In this document: positions 32,255 to 42,876 of the stretch, one piece after another | Layout of the letters: each line of letters begins with the position of its first letter | Position numbering within the stretch: position 1 is the first letter of the stretch | Origin: Melieria omissa | Lineage: Eukaryota; Arthropoda; Insecta; Diptera; Ulidiidae | Assembly (NCBI GenBank): GCA_963971225.1 | Contig: OZ020267.1 | Coordinates: 91,377,648-91,441,647, forward strand | Length of the DNA stretch: 64,000 bases | Direction of reading: 5' to 3' | Program-made: the position numbers and the translations under genes | Notes under the pieces: model-generated | Database searches by the model: none | Told to the model about the DNA's origin: nothing | The model's input: only the letters and a program-made list of their open reading frames with translations

Positions 32255-35200
32255 TTAAGACGCTATTAAGGGGCATAGCTTGACAACTGACCTTGTCAAG
32301 ATGCCAGAGTCGGTACGGATATCCACGACACGTACGTGATTGTCGGGACCGCGATGTATTTTATGAATACGGCCAAGCCGCCATTCATTGGGAGGAAGCA
32401 GATCGTCTTTAATGACGACCATTTCATCTTCTACCACCTCTCTTTGCGGATGCTTCCACTTATATCGTTTGTGGAGATCCTTGAGGTATTCATCCTTCCA
32501 TCGTCGGGCAAATTGATGATGGAGGACTTTGAGTTGTTCCCATCAGCTTATTAGGGATAGCTCGGAGCACTCGGGTTCGGGGGGTGCGGCGATAGGAGCG
32601 CCTCGGAGAAAGTGGCCAGGGGTCAGAGACACTAAATCGCTAGGGTCCTGCGATTGAGGAGAGAGCGGACGTGAATTGAGCGTCCCTTCAATTCTAGTAA
32701 GAAGAGTCGTAAACTCTTCGTATGTGAATCTATGAGAGCCGGCTACCTTCTTAAGGTGGGTCTTGAAGCTTTTGACCGCCGACTCCCATAGTCCTCCCAT
32801 GTGAGGAGCATGTGGGGAAATGAATTGCCACTCGACGCCCTGAGGACCGTATCGGTCGAGAATATCTTGGGCGATTTCTCTCGAGAATTTGGCAAAGTCT
32901 CTGGCCATGGCACGTTGAGCACCGACGAACGTTTTGCCGTTGTCGGTCATGATTTTGAACGGTAGCCCTCGTCGACCAATAAATCGGGCGAATGCTGAAC
33001 GCTTCGGTCGTAAGATCCGAACAGAGTTCCAAGTGAACGGCTTTCGTGGAGAAGCACATGAACACTGCAACATAACCTTTGAGGTAGGTTGAGCTACGGA
33101 GCATGGAAGCTTTGTTCTGGAATGGACCAGCAAATTCGATTCCGGTTGTGGCGAATGGGATTATAAGTGTGCATCGTTCGTGGGGGGAGAGCGCTGCCAT
33201 GACTTGTGTTCGCAGATTTTGTTTGTGGATGACACACGTTTTGCATTGAAAAATTCACTTTTTGATTTGCGGCTTTTGGCGGGGAATGTAATATTTCTGC
33301 CGAACCATACGGAGCATGAGTCGTTGGTCCGCATGCAGTAATAGCTTGTGAAGGAAGCGAAGAAGTAAACTGCAGTAGCGGGACTCTGGGGGAAGAACAA
33401 TGGGGTGTCGTTCATTATACGACAATCCCGCATTGGCGAGTCTGCAATTGACTCGCATCACCTTCTGTTTTTCTAAGAAGGGATTGAGTACCAAGAGAGA
33501 ACTTTTCTTGGATATGGGAAGCGAATGAGAGAGCGCTTGTCGTTCCTGGGGATAATGGGAACTTTGCGCGAGAGTTATAAGGCGATTCTTAACAAATGCC
33601 AACTCTGCTTCGGACAACAGTGTTCCGTGTATGGTATAGTGTTGGCGACGGGAGGAGATGCCGTTATGAATAAAGCGGAACATGTATGCGATTACTCGCA
33701 GGGCTCGAGAGAAGCTGGAGAACCGAGCGAGGATGTCGGTCTGCTCTTCGAGATGGTGGTGGCAGTCGATCGCTCGTTGTTCCGGGATTGGAACTTTACG
33801 AGAATGACCCTTTGGCCAAGCATCGGACGCTTGCTGCAACCATTTGGGGCCATTCCACCACAGAGTGTGATCTTTGAGATCTTGCGGCTTGCATCCGCGC
33901 GTTCCTAAGTCCGCGGGATTTTCAGCGCTTGGGACATGTCGCCAGGGAGCGTTGTGCCCACTTTGACTTATTTCGGTCTTGCGGTTGGCAACATAGGTTT
34001 TCCATGTGCAAGGTGGTTTTTCCAACCAAGCAAGGACAATTTCAGAATCGGTCCATAAATGGATTTCCGATTTGTCGAACCCGAGGTGAGAGCGGAGGGA
34101 TTTGATGAGCTGGGAGAGTAACACTGCTCCGCAAAGCTCTAAGCGAGGTAAGCTTATTGTCTGGAGAGGTGCAACTCTTGTTTTTGCAACAAGGAGATGT
34201 GGCGAGAGGTTGTCACCATTCGTGCTAATACGTATGTATAGAGCTGCACAGTATGCCTTTTCGGAGGCATCGCAAAATCCATGGATCTGAACATTTCGAT
34301 TGGGGGCGTAGTGAACCCAGCGGGGGATTTCGATAAGTTCTATGGCAGGCAAATTCTCAATGAATTGCTGCCATTTGATAAGTGATCCTGGCTTTATGCA
34401 CTCATCCCACTCAGTGCCTTCAAACCAAAGCTCTTGAAGAAGCTTTTTGGCAAGAATCATTATAGGCGAAAGCCATCCTGCGGGATCGAAAAGTTTGGCA
34501 ACGGAGGAGAGAATTTGCCGTTTTGTTAATGAGTTTGCAGGAGTAGTGGGAGAGATTGAGTATTAAAATGAGTCCAATAGGGCATTCCAATGGATACCAA
34601 GAGTCTTAGTGGAACTCGTTGAATCGAACTTGAGGAATTCCGAGTCGAAAAGGTCGTCTTCGGGAATTTCCTCTAAGAGTTTCGCGTGATTAGCCGTTAT
34701 CTTTTTAAGAGGGAATCCCCCGGAGTTGAGAGTGGCTATCACTTGAGAGAGAGCTTCCTTAGTGGTGGGAAGATCATGACCTCCGGAAAGAATGTCGTCG
34801 ACATACGTTTCCTCGAGTAGTATTTTTGCCGCTAACGGGTTGGATGGCTGAGAGTCGTAGGCCAATTGATGGAGCGTTCTGATGGCCAAATATGGCGCAC
34901 AGTTAACCCCAAATGTCACCGTTTTCAATCTGAAGTCTTGAATAGGAGATTCCGGGGATTTGCGAAAGCGTATTCGCTGGAATTCCTGGTGATCAGTATG
35001 GACCCGAATTTGCCTATCTATCTTCTGGACATCGCCATTGAAGACAAAGCGGTAAAGGCGCCATCGGAGAATGAGAGCTGTGAGGTCATTTTGAAGAGTG
35101 GGGCCAGTATGCAGAACGTCGTTAAGTGACTGACCAGAACTTGAGGACTTTGAGGCATTGAAAACTACTCGGACTTTGGTAGTCTTCTTTTCGGGGCGGA

Positions 35201-36348
35201 TGACTGCGTGATGAGGCAAATAGTATGAAAAGTATTTGCCATTCTGGATTATCTCACGGGGATTTGTGAGTTCCATATGGTCAAGGGTGATATATTCCTC
35301 TAAGACGTCATCGTAGATGGTCTTGAGGTTTCCCTTTCGGGAGAGATTTCGCTCCATGCTAACGTATTGCTGGAGGGCGTTGGGGCGGGAATTGCCTAAC
35401 GCTATCGAGTATGGAAAGTCTGCCTTAAAGGGGAGTTTAACAGTATATCTACCATCCGATCCACGGGTTGTGGTCTTCTGGTATAACTCTTCGCAATAAG
35501 TGTCATCCGAGGAGACAGGTGTCGGGAGTTTGACTTCTTCCTGCTCCCAGAATTGCCTGAGTTGTGAACTAAGTTCCTCATTGGAGATTTCTGCTACGTA
35601 TGTCGAATAAGATGACACCGTATGGGGTACTGGCCCGCTGAGTATCCAACCGAAAATGGTGTTTTGGGCTAATAAACTGCCACACACATTTCGTCGGATA
35701 CCTTCAAGTAAGATCTGGGGGAATCAGATCACTGCCAATAACAAAGTCTATCTGCGCTGACTCGAAGGGACTTGGGTCAGCGAGATTTAGCGTGGCAAAT
35801 TCTTGCCAATTGGGATGGCTAATTGTGAATGGGGGTAGCAATTTTGTCAATTGGGGGAGTACTATTGCTTGCACATTGAGGGTCGTGCTGGAGTTTGGAA
35901 CTGCTAACGTCAAAAAGCAAATGTGATTGGAATTTTGCACAATTTTACCGCCCATGCCTGAAATTTCGAAGTGTGATCTTTAAATAGGCTATTTAAGGCG
36001 TTTTTGCACCTTCGAGGAAATGAAGGTGCGTTGCGAGCCTTGGTCGATCAACGCTCTAACCTTGAACAATTCTCCTAAGTGGGCAATAGACACCAGTGCC
36101 GTAGGCAGAAGAGATTGGGTGCCATTATTGGAATGGAGGGCTTGTACTTGAGGCGTACTTAGCCTTGAAGATGGGCCGGTTTGCGCATCTGAAGTGGGGG
36201 AATGAGTTGTGGAGTTATTGTTCGGTTGTGGATGAGTTGTTGCGACCTGAGAAGTGGTCGTCTGAGACCTATTCAGAGGCTGCGGGGCTTGGGATTTATT
36301 GTTGGGGGAAATGAAGCAGGGAATGATGCTTCCTTTGGCAGTAAACAC
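32255..36348 (-). pseudogene. Bel pol (unit 3)
   Basis: Same domain order and lesions as units 1 and 2. The A at 32375 is silent or changes a residue in the C-terminal integrase region. Confidence 0.9.
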
Positions 36349-36976
36349 ATGTAAAACTGCTTGTGCAATCCTTTATGGTGTGAGTCGTGGCAAGACAGTT
36401 TTCACATAAGTTGTGCTCTTTGACGTATTTCAATCGGCTCTGAGGGCTGAGCTTCTTGAAACTCTGACAAGTTCGAATAGGGTGATTTGCGTTGCAGAGT
36501 TTGCACGCGAAGTCTTTTTTCACCTCAGTGTGGAAGTGCTGAGATCTGTTTGGAGGCCGATTTTGAGGAGTATGGAAATTTGAGGTTTGTGGTTTTGGCT
36601 TAGCGGGACGAATGCTATTGAGCCGTTCCACCACCTCGTACCTGCAGGTCAGGAACTCGTCCATTTGCGACCAAAGAGGCAGGTCCTTACGAGATGTAAG
36701 GGATTGTTCCCAGAGAGCCAATGTCTCTTCGGGTAATTTCGTACAACAAATATATACGAGCAGCGGATCCCAGTTGTCGGTGTCCACGGCCTGGGACCTA
36801 AGTACCGACAGACAATTATTGATTGTGCTTTGAATCCGCTGCAGCGCTTCGCTATTTTTGGAAGTAGCCGGAATGATATTTAATAGGGATCGTATTTGGT
36901 TGTCAACTAATATGCGCCTGTTTTCGTAGCGGGATTTCAGGGCTTCCCATGCGAGTCCGAAGTTTTCATCGCTTAA
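36296..36976 (-). pseudogene. Bel Gag C-terminal half (unit 3)
   Basis: Copy of 15408-16088. Confidence 0.87.
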
Positions 36977-37686
36977 GGGTCATTCTCATGTGAAATTTTG
37001 TAAAAATCAACTTTTTTTTTAACATATTTGGAATGTATCATCCTTGAAGAAGGTGCTGTCAAAATTTTATTGGAAAATTTCAAGTATTTCGGCTTCTACA
37101 GACATTTATATCACGTGCGGTCAAGGATTCTAGCGGTTAGTCAAAACTTTAAACGTGTTTTTCTCGGAACGCCTTTTTTTGAAATGGCGGGGATGATTTA
37201 AAAAAAACCATTCATCCGATCTCTGCGATTTTGTCACGTCATTCTACATACTGTTAGCTATCGCCCCTAGTAAATTCACTCCGATATGTTAAAAATTTCA
37301 TATTTTTTTTAATTGATAAAATCTTCAAAAACAACCATTTTTTACTGTTCTAATTTCAAATGCCTGCCATTTTGTGAGATTCTTATGAAAAAATTCAAAT
37401 TTACTACGGGCGAGAGGTACGTTCATACTGATTAAGAATTTCTTTGAAATTTGTGTTTCAGATAATCCTGTGACTCAAAACAATCCCCGCCAGCTGACCA
37501 TGGCGCGGCAGAAGCCGTGTCTTTAATCGAAAAAAAGTGTTTAAAAAATTAAAAATAAAAAATTTTTGTACCATAACAATGAATAAATTAAAGTGATATA
37601 TCTTTTTTTGATAATTCCTCGTATTCACAAAGGAAATAATTTCTGAAGAATGCCCATTTTTCCTGTCCGCGCATGAGAATGACCCC
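36977..37686. mobile_element. TTAA MITE c in Bel gag (unit 3)
   Basis: Copy of 16089-16798. Confidence 0.85.
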
Positions 37687-37690
37687 TTAA

Positions 37691-38376
37691 GGCATATTGT
37701 TTTACAATTGCACCGGCTTTGCCTTGGTGATACAATTTTTGAACTGGAGTGAGCTTGGGGTGATTAATGTAAACTGCCGTAAACATGTCCCGGAAGGACG
37801 GCCATTGCTCATAGCCCCGAAAAATGTTTCGGTATCGCAAGGTGGAACTTGTAAACAAATGTTTGGAGTATGTGTTGGTTCTAGGGATCGAACCTGTTCC
37901 GTATGCGCAGCGTGCTGTGTGGGTGGAGGCTGGAGCATCTCAATGATGTCCGACATTTGAGCCATGCACAACTCGTACTGGTCTGTGCAGGCTTCAATCT
38001 TCTGCCGCGCCGACTCCTTGAAACGGTCGGGCTGGCTACTGTCTTCCGCAATGGAGACTGCCTCATATGCGCACATAAGCCTTATCCATTGGTATTCCAA
38101 ATTCTTTCGACGAATTTGGACGAGGGACTTCGTTTGTTCCTCAATGGAGATCGCAGAAAACTTTGTGCATAATTGCACGAGCCGATCGGACTCGAATATA
38201 AATTTAGCAACGCTAGGATCGGTTGCTCTGAGAATGGGAGATTTGGAGCGCGTCTTTGGCGGCTCTCGTGTGACAGAGTCTGTCAAAAATAAATCGGTTG
38301 ACACCTTAGGGGGTTGTTTGGAGGCGGTTGACTCCATCGCGTCGGATTGCTTCTTAGGCGAACGCTCTACCGGCAT
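37691..38376 (-). pseudogene. Bel Gag N-terminal half with true start
   Basis: The ATG at 38376 opens MPVERSPKKQSDAMES. The first ~150 residues contain a basic, serine-rich head, then a helical region rich in charged residues (FIFESDRLVQLCTKFSAISI, QIRRKNLEYQWIRLMCAYEA), as seen in Bel/Pao Gag N-termini. Near 37830 a 1-nt slip in a T run shifts to the frame with GYEQWPSFRDMFTAVY, after which MITE c interrupts the gene. Sequence right of 37986 is the only part of gag outside the triplication. Confidence 0.85.
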
Positions 38377-39230
38377 TGAAATAAAAGCGAAGCTTGAGAG
38401 AGAGGAGGTCAGGTGCGAAAAATTCGTAATTAAATTTCCACCTGAGAATGGGAATAAATGAGATGGTTAACGTTGGCCGCGTCGGCACGAACGGCTTAAA
38501 ATTAGAAAAAATCGAAAAATTACACGAATGATTATTCGATTGAATGGGAAAATGCCTTTAGTTTGTTGGCCAACTTTATTAACCGTATGAGAATAATACG
38601 AGAAAATATCGAAAAAATTGTAAATTTGAACCGCGGAATCCGAAAAAATGGAAATTGGTATAAGTGTTGTGTGTAATTTAAGAAAATAAAAACAACGAGT
38701 GACAGTGAATATTAAAAATAAATTGTCTTTTATTATTTGTATATGTGTATTTGTATTTAATTTATTGAAACGAAAATTAATAAATATGTGTATGTGTATA
38801 AATGTATGTGAAAGGAAAAATAAATACGTATGGGTATGTGTATATGTGTGTACAAGTGTCTGTCAAAATATATTTGAATTTAGTAAAATGTATTGTAAAA
38901 GTATATAAGGGAGAAAGCAAGTTTTTAATTTTGTGCACAGGTGGGATGTCTTTGTCCCACTGTATGTATGTAAAGTGAATGCGCAGTGATCGTTTTTTAT
39001 GTACAATTGAAAATGTTCCAAGTCGAAAATTTTCAATGTACTTGGGACGGGCCTTGTTGTCCCACTGTATGAAATAACGTGTATGTGTGTATTGTGTATG
39101 GGTGTATGTATGTATATGTTTGTATATACATTGTGACCGAAAAGTTTCCGGAAATTCTCATTTAAAATTCGCGTGCTGTATATTTTTCGATATTTAGAGT
39201 TTCTGTAGGTTGGTAGCACTGTCCTTAATT

Positions 39231-39559
39231 TAATTAATTGATTGGCACGACAGCCCGCTTACGCGAGACTAAGGCCTAGCTTCCCGCAACCACCCGTGTT
39301 GTACGTGTGAATTTTGTACGCGGGTGGAAGGGACCTACAGTTTTATGCCGGTTCCGAACGGCAGGTTGGGAGCTTTTTCATAGGCAATTTTTACTCTCAG
39401 AGGTTTGCCATTTCCAGCTGAGAGGACAGCCACCGAAAGAGAAAACGAGTTTCCCGTTATTTTGTTTTTAGGTGTTACTACATGCAGAATTCGAACTTGC
39501 GTCGCTCTGCATGCGACTCGCTGGACCGCGCACTAACCAACTGAGCCACGGGTGCTGAT
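39231..39559 (-). mobile_element. tRNA-derived SINE inside the mariner
   Basis: On the minus strand it begins with a tRNA-like head: box A TGGCTCAGTTGG and box B-like GTTCGAATTC. A body of ~250 bp follows, ending in AATTAATTAA-type sequence. An 11-bp duplication TGTCCTTAATT flanks it (39220-39230 and 39560-39570), showing retrotransposition into the mariner. Confidence 0.85.
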
Positions 39560-39643
39560 TGTCCTTAATTACTATGCCAAAAATGAGAGCGATCTGTCAG
39601 ACAGTTTGTTTACGGCAGCTGTTGAAACCAGTTCACCTCAGTA

Positions 39644-40366
39644 GTGCGTTGCGATTTTGTTGAAAATTTTCTTCAAAATGAGTACCGTGAACAGGTCTCT
39701 TTGGACGTGCTTGATCGTGCCAATTCCGATCCAACTTTCATGGAACGCATCATAACTGGTGACGAGACATGGGTCTACGATTACGACATGCAAACAAGCC
39801 AACAATCATCGGAATGGAGAGGAAAAGACGAGCCGAAACCGAAAAAACCACGGCAAAGTCGCTCGAAAATCAAGGTAATGCTGATTGTTTTCTTCGATAT
39901 TCGTGGTGTGGTGCATCATGAATTCGTCCCTGAAGGACAAACAGTCGGTAAAGACTATTATTTGACTGTTTTAAGACGTTTGCGTAAAAATATCCGCCGT
40001 AAACGGCCTCAATTGTGGAAGGATAATTCATGGATTTTTCATGACGATAATGCTCCCTCGCACCGAGCCAACATTATCAACGATTTTAAGGCCAAACATT
40101 CAATAAATACCATCGAACAGCCACCGTATTCACCTGATCTTGCACCGTGTGACTTTTTCCTGTTTCCCAAACTCAAATTGCCACTCAGAGGAACGCGTTT
40201 TGAATCCATAGAAGACGTAAAACAGAATTCGCAGAGGGAACTCAAAGCCATACCGGAAAGCGCCTATAAAAAATGTTTTGATGATTGGAAGAAACACATA
40301 TGCCAGTGTATCGCTTCTAATGGAGCATATTTTGAAGGAGATAAAATAAATATTGATGAAGATTAA
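39644..40366 (+). pseudogene. mariner transposase, N-terminus missing
   Basis: The 240-codon frame begins without ATG. It holds the DDD catalytic core: TGDETWVYDYD, then WIFHDDNAPSHR, then PYSPDLAPCDFFLFPKLK with the mariner D-34-D spacing. The two helix-turn-helix DNA-binding domains that occupy roughly the first 110 residues of a ~345-residue mariner transposase are absent. Catalytic residues look intact, but without the DNA-binding part the product should not work alone. Confidence 0.9.
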
Positions 40367-41814
40367 GAATTTTGCGTTTTATTTAAAATTTCCGGAAACT
40401 TTTCGGTCACAAGGTATATGCACGATTGAAAATGTTCTAAGTTGAAGAAAATTTTCAATGTGCCGTGAAAATGTGCAACTTGTCCCACTGTATCCGCTTT
40501 GTGTGTTCTTATTTATGCACATGCACTTGGGCCAAGCAGCTGGAGTGCGTGCTGCCAAGTGCGTACGGATATAGCACAAAAGGAATTGCGGAAATATGTG
40601 CAGCAGTGGGCGCGCGAAATGTATACAGCAGCTGCTGCACTTGTGTACAAGTGCAAAGCAAAAGAGGGAAAATGGTGTGGGTACAAAGAAAAGTGCGCGG
40701 ATATGTGCTCAAGTGGGCACGCAGAGTGTAGAAAGCAGCTGGACAGTTTGCTGCTGAATTTTTATGTAAAGCCCAAAGAAAAAGGATAAGGAATGGAGTA
40801 TGTGCGCACACGGAGAAGCGCGAAAATGGGGAATGGCGCTAATTTTTATGCGCAGGGGAAATGTGTAAAGTGTGGAGGTAGTAGCGGAATTGCTTTTTAC
40901 GGGATTTTTGATCCAGTTGAATATTGTATATATATACAATATTTAACGGCAAAATAATTGGGTATGTGTATATACACTTAAACCGCAAACTAATAATCGG
41001 GCGGATAAGTATATGGGATTAAAATGTTCTTTGCAAAAAATTATTGTTCTTTGTAAAGTATACGTGTATGTGGATGTTAGTTTTAATAAATTTTTCGGGC
41101 TTATCTTATTGGGCCCAGTGCCCGAGTGTGGGGATCTCCTTTGGTGGATTATCAGTCCGTCCGTCCGCTTTTTGGGCTGCTTCGAGTGCTTCCTTCTTCT
41201 GCGTTACGTGTGTGTTGTTGTTGGTCTTTCCTTGTTTGGTTGTTGATTTTGTTTGTGTTGCACTGCACTGCACTGTGTTTTTATGTTGTGTTCCGCACTG
41301 CACTTATCTTGTCTTGTACCTTTTTCGAAAAAACGGGGCCGGGGGTTTCTTTTGGGGTTTTTTTTTTGTTTAAAGTGGGCCGGGGATGGCTTTTTGTCTG
41401 TTGTTGTTTGTTTTTTTTTTTTTTTTTTTAAAGGGGTGCCGGGGTTGGCTTTTGTTTGATTTTGAATAGGGGGGCCGGGGGATGGCTTTTTGTTTTGGGA
41501 TTATTTATTTATGATTATGTTATTTTTAATTTAGTTTTTTTTTTATTTTTCAAGGGGGTCAGCGATGGCTTTTTAAGCTTTTTGTACGTTCGTCACTGCA
41601 CTTTTCACTTTGTTCACTTCACTTTTTTGTTTTTGTTATTGAACTTTTTCGTTTTTTAGGTTTACCTCATCTCTAGTGTGGTGTTGTAGGATGTTGTTCA
41701 CTCTGTTTTTCACTTTTAATTTATCACAGTTTTTGTTTGAATATTGTTCACTTTGTTTTTGTCACTTAGATTTTATTTGTTTGTTTATATATGTTTTCAC
41801 TGTCGCGGGTTCGC

Positions 41815-41831
41815 GGTGGCTCGAATGACCA
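41815..41831 (-). other. Bel primer binding site (tRNA-Tyr-like)
   Basis: Immediately inside the 5' LTR the minus strand reads TGGTCATTCGAGCC. From memory this pairs with the 3' end of an insect tyrosine tRNA, with one mismatch in 14. Confidence 0.55.
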
Positions 41832-42072
41832 TGAAGAAAGAGTCTCTGAGCCGTCGGCGGTACGCTTTGAAATGAGAAGACGCGGGGTTGCGTGGTAGGT
41901 GTGCTTTATTTAAGATATAAAACACGAATGACAATAATTAAGACAATGGCCAACACAAACGGCCGGAGCCGGTGGAAAGTGGGAAGTGGAACATGCCTAC
42001 ACAGGGAAACTGGAAGGGAGAGGATTGGAGTTGTGCAGGGTCCAGAGATCATTGGAACGACACATTTGAACA
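41832..42072 (-). repeat. Bel 5' LTR, uninterrupted
   Basis: 241 bp with TGTTCAAATGTG / CTTTCTTCA ends on the minus strand. It is the empty-site reference for the jockey-like insertion in the other LTR. Confidence 0.88.
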
Positions 42073-42076
42073 CTTA

Positions 42077-42671
42077 CAGCCTGATTCTGTGCATTCTTGA
42101 CAAATTTTTTATCAAGAAATTTTGTCAAGATTTTTATCAAGCAAAAGCTTTGCTCGTATTCTGATCCAACATTGATAAAGTAAAAAGCTCATTTAATTCA
42201 ACATAAGGTGAATATGCGACAGTTGTTAAATTGTCAAAAAATAAGACAAACAGTTTAAGTAAAGTAAGTTTTGCAAAAAAAAAACCGGCCTTGATAGCCC
42301 AGCGGGTACGCGCTGGCTTCTCATACCGAGCGCCCTGGGATCGAATCCTGGCTGGGCTGGAAATAAGTTCGTGCGTTTTTTTCAATAGTTTCATCACAAT
42401 AGGCGCTTTTTGCATACAAAAAATAATTCGTGGGAGGTAACGGCATTTTTTTTTTATTTTCTCTGATGTAAAAGTGTAAACATGCACAATTCTTCCATTT
42501 TCAATAGGCAAAATTTCAATTTGTATGCTGTTGTCAATAGCATTCAAACTTTTGACAATTTATCAAGAAAAGAGCTTTTATTTTTGGGATAGAATACCGA
42601 TTCTTGACAAATAATAAAAACTTGACAAATAGTCAATATGGTGAATTTATCAAGTGTACAGAATCGGGCTG
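42077..42671. mobile_element. TTA-flanked MITE (PIF/Harbinger-like)
   Basis: Inverted ends CAGCC[T/C]GATTCTGT, with TTA on both sides (42074-42076 and 42672-42674). The interior has repeated TTGACAAA/TTTGTCAA words near both ends. The 3-bp TTA duplication fits PIF/Harbinger targeting. No transposase is present. Confidence 0.75.
42287..42362 (+). repeat. tRNA-like SINE head inside the MITE
   Basis: Box A-like TAGCCCAGCGGGTA and box B-like GGATCGAATCC with tRNA spacing. The acceptor stem does not pair, so it is not a working tRNA gene. It is probably the 5' part of a SINE with a short, unclear body. Confidence 0.6.
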
Positions 42672-42876
42672 TTATAATAATTTGACTACTTTCACCACAA
42701 GATGTGCAAATTTCACCACCAAGGCAAAAATGAAATGTCATTTTTGATTAAATTACTCAAAAAGAAACATTTTTCGCAACGATACAAATATATTGGAATT
42801 GCATCCATCAGGTTTGCTATATCGAGTTTATACTTTTTTCGTGGCACATCGTTGACATGATAATTTTTTGCTGCAG

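Larger units (their letters stand above)
27543..37986. repeat. Tandem unit 3 of 3 (10,444 bp)
   Basis: Third copy, continuous on its right with the rest of the Bel element. Private differences are A at 32375 (G in the others) and T at 36237 (C in the others; changes ATAHPQ to ATTHPQ in the protease linker). Confidence 0.97.
39129..40414 (+). mobile_element. mariner-type transposon, decayed
   Basis: Terminal inverted repeats around TTGTGACCGAAAAGTTTCCG, flanked by TA on both sides (39127-39128 and 40415-40416). It is 1286 bp long, but ~330 bp of that is an inserted SINE, so the element itself is about 956 bp, shorter than the usual ~1.3 kb. Confidence 0.93.
38377..41814 (-). other. Bel leader region with repeats
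   Basis: Without the mariner (39129-40414) this is about 2.1 kb of non-coding leader between the primer site and gag. It contains three TTGTCCCACTGTAT words (about 38953, 39057 and 40484). Two are preceded by an inverted pair ATTGAAAAT...ATTTTCAAT that can form a hairpin. Four degenerate repeats with GGCCGGGG.TGGCTTTTT lie at 41330-41575. Short frames at 40465-40790 resemble nothing that I know. Confidence 0.6.
28611..42072 (-). mobile_element. Complete Bel/Pao element (unit 3 plus the unique 5' part)
   Basis: The only end-to-end copy: 5' LTR 41832-42072, tRNA-Tyr-like primer site, leader 38377-41814 (holding a mariner), gag 38376 leftward, pol, the zinc-knuckle ORF, and the 3' LTR 28611-31598 (split by the jockey-like element). 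Host flanks read CTTAT on the left of the first LTR (7718-7722) and CTTAC on the right (42073-42077), a possible imperfect 5-bp duplication. Multiple stops and frameshifts make it inactive. Confidence 0.88.

Noticed and set aside
6655..37986. Assembly artefact as the explanation for the triplication
   Set aside because: Not excluded, but the five copy-specific substitutions and single clean CTGT junctions argue for real copies; long-read depth would decide.
40465..40811. Overlapping open frames of 88-100 codons in the Bel leader
   Set aside because: They overlap in several frames and both strands, resemble no domain and lie in a retrotransposon leader.
42287..42362. Functional tRNA gene
   Set aside because: Box A and B are present but the acceptor arms do not pair; it fits a SINE head better.
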